A DNA stretch of 64,000 bases from Vibrio parahaemolyticus (GCF_900460535.1 NZ_UHIL01000002.1:1364001-1428000); one strand, 5' to 3'; positions 9,497 through 19,465 are shown, numbered from the stretch's first letter. A program made the numbers and translations. The notes: generated by a model not told the origin, from the letters alone.

Positions 9497-11533
9497 ATGT
9501 TTGGAAGATTAACTCTGGATTCAATTCCATATCACGAGCCGATCATCATCATCACGCTGGCTATCGTCGCGTTGGTGGGATTAGCCGTGGTGGTTGCCGT
9601 GACTAAAGCTGGAAAGTGGCAATACCTATGGAATGAATGGTTTACTTCGGTAGACCACAAAAAACTCGGCTTCATGTACATCGCGGTGGCGATGCTGATG
9701 CTTGTACGTGGCTTTGCGGACGCGGTGATGATGCGTAGCCAGCAGCTACTTTCCTCTGCGGGTGAAGCTGGCTACTTGCCGCCGCATCACTACGACCAAA
9801 TCTTTACCGCGCACGGCGTGATTATGATTTTCTTCGTTGCGATGCCGCTCGTGATTGGTCTGATGAACATCATCGTACCGCTGCAAATCGGCGCGCGTGA
9901 CGTGGCGTTCCCGTACCTGAATAACTTAAGTTTCTGGCTGTTTGTGGTTGGTGTGATCCTAACTAACATGTCGCTAGGTTTGGGTGAATTTGGCCGTACC
10001 GGTTGGTTGGCGTATCCGCCGCTGTCTGGCATTGAAGCAAGTCCGGGGGTCGGGGTCGACTATTGGATTTGGGCGCTGCAGATATCTGGTGTCGGTACCA
10101 CGCTAACGGGTGTGAACTTCTTCGCCACCATTTTGCGTATGCGTACACCGTCAATGCCTATGATGAAGATGCCAGTTTTCACTTGGGCGTCGCTATGTGC
10201 CAACATTCTGATCATCATTTCGTTCCCAATTCTGACTGTCACAATCGCACTACTGACGCTCGACCGTTACTTGGGCATGCACTTCTTTACCAATGATCTT
10301 GGCGGCAACGTGATGATGTACGTCAACTTGATTTGGGCATGGGGCCACCCAGAAGTGTACATCTTGGTACTACCTATCTTTGGTGTGTTCTCAGAAGTGA
10401 CGGCAACTTTCTCGCGTAAAAAGCTGTTTGGTTACACCTCACTGGTGTGGGCGACGATCGTCATTACCATTTTGGCGTTCGTGGTTTGGCTGCATCACTT
10501 CTTTACCATGGGTTCTGGCGCGAACGTGAATGCTTTCTTCGGCATCGCGACGATGATCATTTCCATCCCAACCGGGGTGAAGATCTTCAACTGGCTATTC
10601 ACCATGTATAAAGGCCGCATTCGCTTTACCACACCGATGATGTGGACAGTAGGCTTCCTAATTACTTTCACCGTTGGTGGTATGACGGGCGTGCTGATGG
10701 CAGTACCGGGTGCGGATTTCGTTCTGCATAACTCTGTATTCCTAATCGCACACTTCCATAACGTGATTATCGGTGGTGTGGTGTTCGGCTGTTTTGCGGC
10801 GATCACGTACTGGTTCCCGAAAGCGACCGGTTTCACCATGAATGAAACTTGGGGCAAACGCGCATTCTATCTGTGGATTGTCGGTTTCTTGATGGCGTTC
10901 CTGCCGCTTTACGCGTTGGGCTTTATGGGTATGACCCGTCGTCTGAGCCAAGACATCAACCCGGAATACTTCCCACTATTGGCGGTTGCGGCGGCGGGCA
11001 CGGTTGTGATCGCTCTGGGCGTATTGTCTCAGTTCATCCAAATCTACGTGAGTATTCGTGACCGCGAGCAAAACCGTGACCTAACGGGTGATCCGTGGGG
11101 CGGCCGTACATTGGAATGGGCAACGTCTTCACCTCCGCCGTTCTACAACTTTGCTCATCTGCCAAAAGGCGATGTACTGGACGCGTTCTGGTATCAAAAA
11201 CAAAGTGGCGAGTTCGACCCAATGAAAGAAGTGGAGTACGAACGTATCCATATGCCGAAGAACACGGCAACGGGTATTTATGTGTCGGCTTGGGCGCTGG
11301 TCTTTGGCTTTGCGATGATCTGGTACATCTGGTGGCTAGCGGCAGCAAGTTTGGTGGGTATTGTTGTGACATGTATTCAACACAGCTACAACGATGACGT
11401 GGACTACTACGTTGAAGTGGAAGAGATCAAAGCGATCGAAGCCGCTCGCCGAGCTCAGCTAGAAGAAGCGAAGAAAGGAACCGTGAAAGACAACGAAAAC
11501 AGCGATGATCTGGAGGTGACCTATGCAAACTAA
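9497..11533 (+). CDS. cyoB: cytochrome bo3 ubiquinol oxidase subunit I
   Basis: Heme-copper oxidase subunit I of 678 residues, full length for CyoB. It is highly hydrophobic. [11 protein letters not shown] carries a low-spin heme ligand, [12 protein letters not shown] the CuB histidine with the cross-linked tyrosine, HHFFTMG the CuB histidine pair, and [10 protein letters not shown] the remaining heme ligands. It reduces oxygen to water and pumps protons in the inner membrane. AAGGA precedes the start, and the 3' end overlaps cyoC by 11 bp. The C-terminal tail ([19 protein letters not shown]) is charged and probably cytoplasmic. Confidence 0.97.
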   Translation: MFGRLTLDSIPYHEPIIIITLAIVALVGLAVVVAVTKAGKWQYLWNEWFTSVDHKKLGFMYIAVAMLMLVRGFADAVMMRSQQLLSSAGEAGYLPPHHYDQIFTAHGVIMIFFVAMPLVIGLMNIIVPLQIGARDVAFPYLNNLSFWLFVVGVILTNMSLGLGEFGRTGWLAYPPLSGIEASPGVGVDYWIWALQISGVGTTLTGVNFFATILRMRTPSMPMMKMPVFTWASLCANILIIISFPILTVTIALLTLDRYLGMHFFTNDLGGNVMMYVNLIWAWGHPEVYILVLPIFGVFSEVTATFSRKKLFGYTSLVWATIVITILAFVVWLHHFFTMGSGANVNAFFGIATMIISIPTGVKIFNWLFTMYKGRIRFTTPMMWTVGFLITFTVGGMTGVLMAVPGADFVLHNSVFLIAHFHNVIIGGVVFGCFAAITYWFPKATGFTMNETWGKRAFYLWIVGFLMAFLPLYALGFMGMTRRLSQDINPEYFPLLAVAAAGTVVIALGVLSQFIQIYVSIRDREQNRDLTGDPWGGRTLEWATSSPPPFYNFAHLPKGDVLDAFWYQKQSGEFDPMKEVEYERIHMPKNTATGIYVSAWALVFGFAMIWYIWWLAAASLVGIVVTCIQHSYNDDVDYYVEVEEIKAIEAARRAQLEEAKKGTVKDNENSDDLEVTYAN

Positions 11534-12125
11534 TGTCGCAGCTCATCATGACCACGATCACCACCATGACACGAATGGCAACAAGCTGTTTGGTTTCTGG
11601 GTTTACCTGATGAGTGACTGCGTATTGTTTGCGACTTTGTTCGCGACATACGCGGTGCTGTCTAGCAACTCGATTGCCGGTCCTACGGGTAAAGAGATTT
11701 TCGAACTGCCTTTCGTGTTTGTCGAAACCATGTTGCTGCTATTTAGTAGTATCACTTTCGGTTTTGGCATTATCGCGATGAAACGCAACGACGTGGCGGG
11801 TCTCAAGCGTTGGATGTTAGTGACGTTTGCGCTAGGTCTTGGCTTTATCTGCATGGAAGTCTACGAGTTCCATCACCTGATTAAAGAAGGCTATGGCCCG
11901 CAGACCAGCGCGTTCCTATCGGCATTCTTTACGCTGGTTGGCACGCACGGCTTGCATGTGACCTTTGGTCTGATTTGGTTGGCGGTGGCTTATCACCAGC
12001 TTTCTACTAAAGGTCTGAACGACAACATGGCGATGCGTTTTAACTGCTTGAGCCTGTTCTGGCACTTCCTAGACATTGTTTGGATTTGTGTCTTTACCAT
12101 CGTTTACTTAATGGGGGTGATGTAA
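11523..12125 (+). CDS. cyoC: cytochrome bo3 ubiquinol oxidase subunit III
   Basis: Subunit III of 200 residues with about five transmembrane helices, the CyoC pattern (seven occur in cytochrome c oxidase III). The N-terminus is rich in His and Asp ([11 protein letters not shown]), a possible metal-binding stretch that is more pronounced than in E. coli. [13 protein letters not shown] and [13 protein letters not shown] are typical COX3 helices. GGAGGTGA lies within the end of cyoB just ahead of the start. The stop overlaps the cyoD start by one base. Confidence 0.95.
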   Translation: MQTNVAAHHDHDHHHDTNGNKLFGFWVYLMSDCVLFATLFATYAVLSSNSIAGPTGKEIFELPFVFVETMLLLFSSITFGFGIIAMKRNDVAGLKRWMLVTFALGLGFICMEVYEFHHLIKEGYGPQTSAFLSAFFTLVGTHGLHVTFGLIWLAVAYHQLSTKGLNDNMAMRFNCLSLFWHFLDIVWICVFTIVYLMGVM

Positions 12126-12436
12126 TGGGCCAACATGTTGAAATCAGCTCGTCGGATTACTTAAAAGGCTTCGTTGCGTCGCTGATCTTAACGGTGATTC
12201 CGTTCTACTTCGTCTGGGCGCAAACACTGCCAGCGAGCACCACTTACGTTGTGATGTTTACCTGTGCTTTGGTGCAGATTTTTGTGCACTTTAAGTACTT
12301 CCTACACATGGAAGCGAAAACGTCAGACGGGCGTTGGAACTTGGTGTCATTGATGTTTACCGCCATTGTTGTGCTGATCCTGATTGCCGGTTCGATCTGG
12401 ATTATCTACAACATGAACGTCAACATGAAGTTGTAG
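12125..12436 (+). CDS. cyoD: cytochrome bo3 ubiquinol oxidase subunit IV
   Basis: Small subunit IV of 103 residues with three transmembrane helices. The motif FVHFKYFLHME in the middle is characteristic of CyoD/prokaryotic COX4. The start is the ATG that overlaps the cyoC TAA by one base (TAATG), implying translational coupling. An upstream in-frame start at 12080 would add 15 residues from within cyoC and is unlikely. CyoD is thought to aid assembly and CuB binding. Confidence 0.93.
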   Translation: MGQHVEISSSDYLKGFVASLILTVIPFYFVWAQTLPASTTYVVMFTCALVQIFVHFKYFLHMEAKTSDGRWNLVSLMFTAIVVLILIAGSIWIIYNMNVNMKL

Positions 12437-12444
12437 GCGCGGGT

Positions 12445-13311
12445 ATGCTGAAAAATTATTTGTCTATCACCAAACCGGGCATTATTTTCGGCAACCTGAT
12501 CTCAGTTGCGGCGGGGTTCTTCCTCGCCGCTAAATCAGAACCTGCGAGCCTGACGTTGTTTTTAACAACCTTGGCTGGCGTGGGGCTGGTGATTGCTTCA
12601 GGTTGTGTCGTGAACAATATTTTTGACCGCGATATCGATCAAAAGATGGCGCGGACACAAAATCGTGAGACCGTAAAAGGGAACATCAATATTGATGTCG
12701 CCTTTGTCTATGCCTTGGCGATGTTGCTGCTGGGCACGGCACTGCTGTTCCAATTAGTCAATCCGCTTTCGGCGGTCGTGGTGCTGCTCGGCTACGTCTA
12801 CTACGTGTTCTTCTACACTATGTGGTACAAACGCAACTCAGTATACGGCACTCTTGTTGGTAGCATCTCTGGCGCCGTGCCGCCATTAGTGGGCTATTTG
12901 GCGGTAACCAATTTCATCAGCCTAGAAGCAATTCTGCTGTTTACCATGTTTTGTTTATGGCAAATGCCACACTCCTACGCGATTGCGATGTTCCGTATGC
13001 AAGACTATCGAGAAGCGGGGATTCCGGTTTTACCCGTTAAAGAGGGTATTCATAAAGCGCACCGACACATGAAAGCGTATGTGGTGGCCTTTGGCGCAGT
13101 ATCGTTGGGATTGTTTTTACTTGGTGAAGCTGGGTATGAATACTTAGCGGTCGCAGCTGTCGTTTGCCTTATGTGGATGAAAGTAACCTTTCGCAGTATT
13201 GACGACAGTAACTACGTCGCGTGGTCGAAGTCGGTATTTAAAGTCTCGCTGCTGGTGGTGATGGGGATAAGTGGTGTGCTTGGCGTCGAGTTGATACCTC
13301 TTGCTCTTTAG
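12445..13311 (+). CDS. cyoE: protoheme IX farnesyltransferase (heme O synthase)
   Basis: UbiA-superfamily prenyltransferase of 288 residues with about eight to nine transmembrane helices. The prenyl-diphosphate binding motif NNIFDRDIDQKMARTQNR is intact, as is the second motif MQDYREAGIPVLPV. It attaches farnesyl to heme B, making heme O for the CyoB binuclear centre. The start MLKNYLSITKPG is the family's usual N-terminus, 8 bp after cyoD; the longer frame from 12334 reads through cyoD and was not used. A strong hairpin terminator follows at 13366. Confidence 0.95.
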   Translation: MLKNYLSITKPGIIFGNLISVAAGFFLAAKSEPASLTLFLTTLAGVGLVIASGCVVNNIFDRDIDQKMARTQNRETVKGNINIDVAFVYALAMLLLGTALLFQLVNPLSAVVVLLGYVYYVFFYTMWYKRNSVYGTLVGSISGAVPPLVGYLAVTNFISLEAILLFTMFCLWQMPHSYAIAMFRMQDYREAGIPVLPVKEGIHKAHRHMKAYVVAFGAVSLGLFLLGEAGYEYLAVAAVVCLMWMKVTFRSIDDSNYVAWSKSVFKVSLLVVMGISGVLGVELIPLAL

Positions 13312-13365
13312 CTTCAGGTTAATCTCTTTAGATAAAATCAAAGCTTACCTCCCTGCAAATACAAG

Positions 13366-13395
13366 AATGGTCTTACTTGAGAGTAAGGCCATTTT
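13366..13395 (+). terminator. terminator of cyoABCDE
   Basis: AATGGTCTTAC (13366-13376) pairs with GTAAGGCCATT (13383-13393) through a 6-nt loop with one T-G wobble. It is followed by a T-rich tract (TTACTTTTA) and lies 55 bp after the cyoE stop. Confidence 0.75.
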
Positions 13396-13780
13396 ACTTT
13401 TATGAGTTTTTCGCGTTACAGGCCTTTTGGAACCCCCTCCAGTTTTGCCATCACCTAGCCATGATAGAAAAAGTAAAAATGACCAGTGTGTAAAACATAG
13501 TGGAACGAACGACTTCATCAGACGTGTGATAATGCCAGCACATAGCAACATTCAACTTTGCGACGAGAATGTTTTATATGAATTACAGGTCAGTGAAATT
13601 TTAAAGTTGGGGGTTACTAATAGGAGTCAGACAGATGTTTAATTTCATTGGGATGAGTTCCTTGAACGTCATCCACTTTAGAAGCAGTAATCCCACCAAA
13701 CCTTAACCCAGATTAAAGTTTTGTCCTCCCCAAAACAGTAAGGTGCGCCTTGTTGATGTTAAGTCTCAAGGATTCAGAGA
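13394..13780. other. unexplained interval between two terminators
   Basis: No recognised gene. The only notable coding possibility is a 23-codon ORF at 13635-13706 on the plus strand, with AGGAG eight bases upstream of its ATG. GTTTTG (13718-13723) and CAAAAC (13731-13736) form a small inverted repeat. The interval is closed by a terminator-like hairpin at 13781-13813 although no gene precedes it, so a small RNA or a leader transcript is possible. Confidence 0.3.
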
Positions 13781-13818
13781 AGGAACAGCCATGCATTATG
13801 TATCGCTGTTCCTTTTTC
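13781..13818 (+). terminator. rho-independent terminator or attenuator ahead of the OYE gene
   Basis: AGGAACAGC (13781-13789) pairs perfectly with GCTGTTCCT (13805-13813), followed by TTTTTCG. It lies about 60 bp upstream of the oxidoreductase start and 390 bp after the cyo terminator, so it ends an unidentified transcript or attenuates the next gene. Confidence 0.65.
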
Positions 13819-13874
13819 GTTCTTGTTGATTTACAAACGCGTCAAACAATAAAAACGAATTAAGAGGACTGGTT

Positions 13875-14978
13875 TTGAGTATTTTGTTTTCCGAAGCCCG
13901 CATTGGCAGCATGACACTAAAGAACCGCTTTGTGCGTAGCGCAACGTGGGAAAATATGGCGACTGAAGATGGCCACATGACGGCAAAGCTTTACGATATT
14001 TACGAAGAGCTTGCTAAAGGTGAAGTCGGGCTAATCGTCACAGGTTACGCCAATATCGTTGAAGAAGAAAAGCCCAACGCAGGGATGATGGGTATTTACA
14101 ACGACTCGTTCATCGGAGAATACAAAAAGCTCACAGAACTGGTTCATCAGTACGATTCTAAAATTGTGATGCAAATTGCTTATGGCGGTACTAAAACCAC
14201 CTACAACGTCGGTGAGCGCGTGATTTTTGCACCGAGTGATGTGCCTGAGCGCGGCACGAATACTCAAGGCAAAGCGATGACGAAGGATGAAATCGACTAC
14301 ATCGTAAAAGCATTTGCATTAGCGAGTAAACGAGCTCAAGAAGCTGGTTTTGACGGTGTCGAGATTCATGCCGCGCACACTTACTTAATCAACCAGTTTT
14401 TAAGCCCGTACTACAACCGACGCGAAGACGAATACGGAGGCAGCTTAGAAAATCGTATGCGTTTGCTTTTGGAAATTTATTCTGAAACCAGAATGTTGGT
14501 GGGGGATGCGTTTCCAATTCTTGTGAAGCTAACCGCGACCGAATTCTTTGACGGCGGTTTAACATTCGATGAAACACGCATCGTATGTAAGAAACTCGAA
14601 GAAGTGGGCGCTGATGCGATCATCGTCTCCGGCAATATTCACGGTAAAGCAAACGAACTTGTCGGTGAAAGATTCGATGGTTACACACTGCAAGAAGAAG
14701 GCTATTTTCACGAATACGGGCAAGTGATCAGTCAAGATATTCATATCCCCGTGATTACGGTTGGCGGGTTACGCGATATTGATGCGATCGAGAACATTGC
14801 TGAGAATACCAACATCCAGTTTTTTGCTGTTTCACGTCCTCTACTCGCTGAGCCACAGTTGATTAAACGTTGGAAAGAAGGCAATCGTGCACCAGTAGAT
14901 TGTGAGCGTTGCTCTAAATGCCGAACTAAGCGCGGTAACTTCTGTGTGGTATATAAGAACCGAAACCGCCGCAGTTAG
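13875..14978 (+). CDS. NADH:flavin oxidoreductase, Old Yellow Enzyme family
   Basis: TIM-barrel FMN oxidoreductase of 367 residues. The N-terminal block IGSMTLKNRFVRSATWENMA and the central HAAHTYLINQFLSPYYNRR with DEYGGSLENRM are the family signatures; the H-A-A-H is in the substrate-binding position. A C-terminal cluster of cysteines (CERCSKCRTKRGNFC) resembles the start of the iron-sulfur-binding segment of 2,4-dienoyl-CoA reductase-like members, but the protein ends there, so it is a single-domain form. The start is TTG, with AAGAGG six bases upstream; no better ATG is available. Monocistronic: hairpins on both sides. Substrate unknown. Confidence 0.88.
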   Translation: MSILFSEARIGSMTLKNRFVRSATWENMATEDGHMTAKLYDIYEELAKGEVGLIVTGYANIVEEEKPNAGMMGIYNDSFIGEYKKLTELVHQYDSKIVMQIAYGGTKTTYNVGERVIFAPSDVPERGTNTQGKAMTKDEIDYIVKAFALASKRAQEAGFDGVEIHAAHTYLINQFLSPYYNRREDEYGGSLENRMRLLLEIYSETRMLVGDAFPILVKLTATEFFDGGLTFDETRIVCKKLEEVGADAIIVSGNIHGKANELVGERFDGYTLQEEGYFHEYGQVISQDIHIPVITVGGLRDIDAIENIAENTNIQFFAVSRPLLAEPQLIKRWKEGNRAPVDCERCSKCRTKRGNFCVVYKNRNRRS

Positions 14979-15000
14979 TGAGTTTACATAACCAATGAAG

Positions 15001-15031
15001 AAGCCTCCTCGTATCTAAGGAGGCTTTGTTT
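15001..15031 (+). terminator. terminator of the OYE-family gene
   Basis: AAGCCTCCT (15001-15009) pairs with AGGAGGCTT (15018-15026), 8-nt loop, followed by TGTTTTT. Clean intrinsic terminator 22 bp after the stop. Confidence 0.85.
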
Positions 15032-15387
15032 TTATGGCCGTCTTACCGTAAACACTCGACAGCTGAGTTTGGTTTGGCTTTTCTCATCAACTAAGTCCTA
15101 TCGATTTTTTAATTCCATCTCATTGATAAAAAATGGGAATAATATTAATAGTCAAAAATATCAATAATAAGACAGTGTTTCATAGATGAAACTCAATGGC
15201 GTTCTAAACTTTAAGCGTTTTTATTTCAAACTAGGCACGAGGGTAAGGTAAAGGATCTGCAATATTGAATGCTCAATGGATTGCCGATTCTGCACTTTAG
15301 GTTTCCAAGCTTGTGCCGGAAGTGAATGATGACGCTCGAATGCGGTTTGTGTTGATGCGTGTGTTGTTTACTGGAAAATGGCTACTA

Positions 15388-15462
15388 AAACGTCACGTTT
15401 AACAGTGAGGAAGCTTGTACAAGCTCGTAGTTGCATCACTTTTTACAAGCGCTCATGTAAAA
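15388..15462 (+). promoter_or_regulatory. three dyads upstream of the FAD oxidoreductase
   Basis: Three perfect inverted repeats occur within 75 bp: AAACGTCACGTTT (15388-15400), AGCTTGTACAAGCT (15412-15425), and TTTTACA/TGTAAAA with an 8-nt centre (15441-15462). They end 17 bp before the start codon and look like operator sites, possibly for more than one regulator. The rest of the gap (15032-15387) is AT-rich with nothing I can name. Confidence 0.45.
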
Positions 15463-15479
15463 CGTGAGAGGCAACTAAT

Positions 15480-16865
15480 ATGAAGAGTTTAGAAAACACA
15501 ACCATTGAACATTTCAAAAGTCACTTTCAAGGTGACGTCGTTTTACCTACCGATTCTAATTACGATGAAGTTCGCCAAATCTGGAATGGCATGATTGATC
15601 GCAAGCCGAGTTTGATTGCTCGCTGTAAGTCGACAGATGACGTTGTGATGGCGGTTAACTTTGCGCGAGACAATGGTCAGCTACTTTCTGTACGAGGTGG
15701 GGGACACAATATTGCGGGCAACGCTGTCTGTGATAATGGGGTCATGATCGACCTGTCGCTCCTTACCCAAGTCCGAGTCGATGAAAATGCAAAAAGAGCG
15801 TTTGTTGAGCCGGGCTGTACCTTAGGCGACTTAGACGAAGCCACTCAAAAACACGGGTTAGCGACCCCGGTAGGAATTAACTCTACCACTGGTATTGCTG
15901 GTCTTACTTTAGGTGGTGGTTTTGGTTGGTTGAGCCGTAAATACGGTATGACGATAGATAACTTAGTCTCTGCAAACGTCGTTACTGCCGACGGACGCCA
16001 ATTGCTTGCCAGTGAAACAGAAAACGAGGATCTTTTCTGGGCGCTGCGCGGAGGCGGCGGTAATTTTGGCATTGTTACACAGTTTGAATTCCAATTGCAT
16101 CCCGTTGGCCCTGAAGTACTGAGTGGTTTGATTGTCTTCCCGTTTGATCAAGCTAAATCGGTCATCACGCAGTTTGCAAAATTCACCGAATCTGCGCCAG
16201 AAGAGTTAAGTGTGTGGATGGTGAGTCGTAAAGCTCCGCCACTCCCATTCTTACCTGAAAGCGTTCACGGTAAAGAGGTTGTCGTACTGGCGATATGTTA
16301 TGCAGGCGACCCATCCGAGGGTGAAAATCTAATTGCTCCACTCAGAGATTTTGGTGACGCACATGGTGAGCATGTTGGCGTACAACCATTTGCTGCATGG
16401 CAACAAGCGTTTGATCCCTTACTCACTCCGGGCGCACGTAACTATTGGAAATCGCATAACTTTAACTCGCTAAGCGAAGGTGTCATTGATGCGGCGATAG
16501 AATACGCAGGGAAGTTACCATCGCCTCAATGCGAGATTTTTATCGCTTCTCTTGGCTGCGCGGCATCTAGACCAGAACCTGAATCTATGGCTTATTCTAG
16601 CCGTGACGCTAATTACGTATTAAATGTGCACGGAAGATGGGACTCCGCAGAAGATGACCAAGCTTGTATCGCGTGGGCGAGAGACTTTTTTGCCAAAACC
16701 AAACCGTATGCCAGTGGCGGTGCGTATATCAATTTCCTAACGCAAGACGAAGCTGAACGTACAGAGTCTGCCTATGGCCCAACGTATGCGCGCTTGCAAG
16801 AAGTGAAGAAGAAGTTTGATCCAAATAACTTGTTCAGAATGAATCAAAATATCAAGCCAGAGTGA
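15480..16865 (+). CDS. FAD-binding oxidoreductase, berberine-bridge (BBE) family
   Basis: PCMH-type FAD oxidoreductase of 461 residues. The FAD domain shows VRGGGHNIAG with H76 placed as the 8-alpha histidyl FAD attachment residue, then GCTLGDLDEAT, GITLGGGFGWLSRKYG-like (here GLTLGGGFGW) and LRGGGGNFGIVT. The C-terminal berberine-bridge domain ends in the usual KKKFDPNNLFRMNQNI. Such enzymes oxidise sugars, alcohols or aromatic compounds with oxygen; substrate unknown here. No cysteine is obvious at the second flavin-linkage site, so mono-covalent FAD is more likely. GAGAGG lies upstream of the ATG. No signal peptide. Confidence 0.88.
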   Translation: MKSLENTTIEHFKSHFQGDVVLPTDSNYDEVRQIWNGMIDRKPSLIARCKSTDDVVMAVNFARDNGQLLSVRGGGHNIAGNAVCDNGVMIDLSLLTQVRVDENAKRAFVEPGCTLGDLDEATQKHGLATPVGINSTTGIAGLTLGGGFGWLSRKYGMTIDNLVSANVVTADGRQLLASETENEDLFWALRGGGGNFGIVTQFEFQLHPVGPEVLSGLIVFPFDQAKSVITQFAKFTESAPEELSVWMVSRKAPPLPFLPESVHGKEVVVLAICYAGDPSEGENLIAPLRDFGDAHGEHVGVQPFAAWQQAFDPLLTPGARNYWKSHNFNSLSEGVIDAAIEYAGKLPSPQCEIFIASLGCAASRPEPESMAYSSRDANYVLNVHGRWDSAEDDQACIAWARDFFAKTKPYASGGAYINFLTQDEAERTESAYGPTYARLQEVKKKFDPNNLFRMNQNIKPE

Positions 16866-16911
16866 GTGACTCGATATTCTGTTCTTCGTTATGTTGTATC
16901 TGTTTGGTAAC

Positions 16912-16950
16912 TCAAGAATACGTAGCCACGGTCAAAGCTACGTATTCTTG
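16912..16950 (+). terminator. strong hairpin after the FAD oxidoreductase
   Basis: CAAGAATACGTAGC (16912-16925) pairs perfectly with GCTACGTATTCTTG (16937-16950), a 14-bp stem with an 11-nt loop. There is no real T-run after it, so it may stabilise the transcript end rather than terminate alone. Confidence 0.5.
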
Positions 16951-17019
16951 TCCGGCATTCAATTCTGAACTATTTCATAATTTTCTGGGGGTTATCGATA
17001 TATGCAAGGTTAGATAAGT

Positions 17020-17043
17020 GCCAGCAAGTAAGCTGGCTTTTTT
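17020..17043 (+). terminator. rho-independent terminator
   Basis: GCCAGC (17020-17025) and GCTGGC (17032-17037), 6-nt loop, followed by TTTTTT. The second hairpin after the FAD oxidoreductase and the more convincing terminator. Confidence 0.8.
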
Positions 17044-17135
17044 GATCAACAAATTCTGTAAAAACCAAACTCATCAAACCAGTCATATTCTCTATCCATC
17101 TGTTCGTTTCTTATACAAAAAGTTAACAAATTAAA

Positions 17136-17162
17136 TTTTTATACATTTTTATTGCATAAAAA
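17136..17162 (+). promoter_or_regulatory. 27-bp near-palindrome upstream of artP, possible ArgR box
   Basis: The segment is T-rich at its left end and A-rich at its right, with ten of thirteen positions pairing about its centre. Its right arm contains TTGCATAAAAA, like half of a known ARG box (TTTGCATAAAAATTCA type). It lies about 50 bp before the first gene of an arginine transport operon. ArgR control is inferred from this and from the operon's job. Confidence 0.4.
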
Positions 17163-17213
17163 CTCCTTGTTGGTAATATGAATGCCAAGTGACAATTAAT
17201 GCGGTATTGCAGC

Positions 17214-17942
17214 ATGAGTATTCAGGTAAGCGGAATCAACAAATCCTACGGTGACACACAAGTTCTTCACGATGTGAGTTTCAATTGTGAAAACGGTGAA
17301 ACGCTAGTGTTACTGGGCCCAAGCGGCGCGGGGAAGAGTTCTTTATTACGTGTTCTAAACCTTTTAGAAGGGGCGGATAACGGCAAGTTAAACATCGCTA
17401 ATGACGTCTTCGATTTTTCGGCTGAAATCAAAGAAAAGCAAGGTTTAGCGCTTCGCCGTAAAGTGGGCATGGTATTTCAGCAGTACAACTTGTGGCCTCA
17501 CATGACGGTCATGGAGAACTTGATTGAAGCGCCTATTAAAGTGTCTGGAATGGATAAAGAAGAAGCTAAAACCCAAGCTATGCAAATTTTGTCTACGTTG
17601 CATTTGGCTGATAAGGCCGACGCATGGCCGATGCAGCTTTCTGGTGGTCAGCAACAACGTGTGGCGATTGCTCGTGCATTGATGATGAAACCGGAAGTCT
17701 TGCTTTTTGATGAACCGACCGCAGCTCTTGATCCTGAAATTACTAACCAAGTCGTTAAGATTATTAAAGATTTAAGCGAAACTGGCATCACCCAAGTCGT
17801 AGTGACGCATGAGGTCGATTTTGCTAAGAAGATTGCTAGCCACGTTCTGTACCTCGAGAAAGGACACATCGTAGAGCATGGTACGCACGACGCTTTTGCT
17901 AACCCGCAAACCACACAGTTTGCTGATTATCTAAAGCACTAA
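17214..17942 (+). CDS. artP: arginine ABC transporter ATP-binding protein
   Basis: ABC ATPase of 242 residues, closely resembling E. coli ArtP. Walker A is GPSGAGKSS, the Q-loop region reads [16 protein letters not shown], the signature is [15 protein letters not shown] and Walker B is [14 protein letters not shown], followed by the switch histidine in VVTHEVDF. The start [13 protein letters not shown] matches the family N-terminus; an in-frame codon at 17199 would add five residues and lacks support. First gene of artPIQM, with an 88-bp gap before artI that contains a small GGCTG/CAGCC hairpin (17983-18005). Confidence 0.93.
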   Translation: MSIQVSGINKSYGDTQVLHDVSFNCENGETLVLLGPSGAGKSSLLRVLNLLEGADNGKLNIANDVFDFSAEIKEKQGLALRRKVGMVFQQYNLWPHMTVMENLIEAPIKVSGMDKEEAKTQAMQILSTLHLADKADAWPMQLSGGQQQRVAIARALMMKPEVLLFDEPTAALDPEITNQVVKIIKDLSETGITQVVVTHEVDFAKKIASHVLYLEKGHIVEHGTHDAFANPQTTQFADYLKH

Positions 17943-18030
17943 AAACAACACCAATAAGTTCAGTCAACTAACAGATAAGCTCGGCTGTCATTGCGAGTGT
18001 CAGCCCAAGACGTACACACGGAGTATTGCA

Positions 18031-18774
18031 ATGAAAAAGATTCTACTAACTTCAATAATCGGCCTTATTTCTGCAAATATGGCAGCAAACGCAGTGGCAC
18101 AAGATGAAATCAAATTCGCGATGGAGGCGACCTACGCACCATTCGAATACATGGATGAAAACAATCAAATCCAAGGTTTCGATGTGGATCTGGCGAATGC
18201 TCTATGTAAAGAAATGGACGCAAAATGTAGCTTCCACAACCAATCTTTCGATAGCTTGATCCCTGCATTAAAATTCAAACGTTATGATGCGGCTATTTCT
18301 GCAATGGACATTACTGAAGCGCGTCTTGAGCAAGTCAATTTCTCGAATGCTTACTACGACAACTCAGCAGCGTTTGTTTCTATCAAAGACAAAGTCGCTG
18401 ACCAAAACGCGTTAGAAGGTAAGCGTGTAGGCGTGCAAAACGGTTCAACTCACCAAAGCTACCTTATCGAGCAAATGCCGGGTGTAACGTCGGTTCCTTA
18501 CTCAAGCTACCAAGATGCTTTCATCGACATGAAGAATGGCCGTATTGATTCTGTATTTGGTGACACAGCGGTAGTGGCGGAGTGGTTCAAGAAGGAAGAC
18601 AACCTTGCGTACGTTGGTGAGCGCGTTACGAATCCTAAATACTTCGGTAATGGTTTTGGTATCGCAGTAAACAAAGGCAACGATGAACTTGTGAACAAGC
18701 TAAACATAGCGCTAGAAGCCGTGAAAGCGAACGGCGAATACGACGAAATCTACAACAAGTACTTCGGTAAGTAA
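18031..18774 (+). CDS. artI: arginine ABC transporter periplasmic binding protein
   Basis: Solute-binding protein of 247 residues with a cleavable signal peptide (about residues 1-23, cleavage near AVAQDE). The mature part has the family-3 binding-protein signature [25 protein letters not shown], and the ligand-domain segments [12 protein letters not shown] and [13 protein letters not shown]. It captures L-arginine in the periplasm and delivers it to ArtQM. GGAGT precedes the start. It stands alone in the operon as the only binding protein; E. coli has a second, ArtJ. Confidence 0.9.
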   Translation: MKKILLTSIIGLISANMAANAVAQDEIKFAMEATYAPFEYMDENNQIQGFDVDLANALCKEMDAKCSFHNQSFDSLIPALKFKRYDAAISAMDITEARLEQVNFSNAYYDNSAAFVSIKDKVADQNALEGKRVGVQNGSTHQSYLIEQMPGVTSVPYSSYQDAFIDMKNGRIDSVFGDTAVVAEWFKKEDNLAYVGERVTNPKYFGNGFGIAVNKGNDELVNKLNIALEAVKANGEYDEIYNKYFGK

Positions 18775-18775
18775 T

Positions 18776-19465
18776 ATGGCGTTAACGGGTTACTCTTTGT
18801 CGCTTGTACAAGCTAGCTGGATGACGGTTCAGCTAGCCTTCACAAGCCTTTTAGTCGGTTTAATTCTGGCAGTGGTATTCGCCAGTGGTGAAATGTCTCG
18901 TCGCGTATTCGTGAAATGGCCTACAACGGCGTTTGTTACTGTGGTGCGTGGCTTGCCAGAAATCCTTGTCGTGTTGTTCATCTATTTTGGTTCGACTCAG
19001 GTTCTGTTTTTAATCACCGGAGACTTTATTGAGGTTAGCCCGTTTTTGTCTGGTGTGGTGGCGTTATCGTTGATCTTCGCTTCCTATGCTTCTCAAACTC
19101 TGCGCGGCGCATTAAAAGCCGTAGGCAGAGGGCAGAGAGAAGCTGCAAGCGCACTCGGTATCAGTCAGTTTCACGCGTTTGTGCGCATTGTGTTGCCACA
19201 AGCCGTGCGACATGCGCTTCCTGGTTTAACCAACCAATGGTTGGTTTTGCTAAAAGACACGGCGCTGGTTTCTTTGATTGGCGTGACGGATCTGCTGAAA
19301 CAAGCTCAGCTTACGTCGGCAGCAACGCACGAAGCGTTTACTTGGTATGCGACGGCAGCGGCGATTTACTTAGTGATCACGCTTATCACGCAGCGCGCGG
19401 TCAAAGTGATTGATAAGAAATTCTCAATCCAAGGCATGAGTATGGGGCAGGAGGCAAACGCATGA
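18776..19465 (+). CDS. artQ: arginine ABC transporter permease ArtQ
   Basis: Inner-membrane permease of 229 residues with about five transmembrane helices. The EAA loop that contacts the ATPase is [25 protein letters not shown]. It starts one base after the artI stop and overlaps artM by four bases (ATGA). With ArtM it forms the heterodimeric channel. The ArtQ/ArtM assignment follows gene order and E. coli homology. Confidence 0.9.
   Translation: MALTGYSLSLVQASWMTVQLAFTSLLVGLILAVVFASGEMSRRVFVKWPTTAFVTVVRGLPEILVVLFIYFGSTQVLFLITGDFIEVSPFLSGVVALSLIFASYASQTLRGALKAVGRGQREAASALGISQFHAFVRIVLPQAVRHALPGLTNQWLVLLKDTALVSLIGVTDLLKQAQLTSAATHEAFTWYATAAAIYLVITLITQRAVKVIDKKFSIQGMSMGQEANA

Noticed and set aside
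13345..13551. 68-residue minus-strand ORF in the same interval
   Set aside because: Overlaps the cyo terminator and has no ribosome-binding site; one hydrophobic stretch only.
13427..13642. 71-residue plus-strand ORF between cyoE and the OYE gene
   Set aside because: No recognisable features, no start signal, low-complexity opening (EPPPVLPSPSH).
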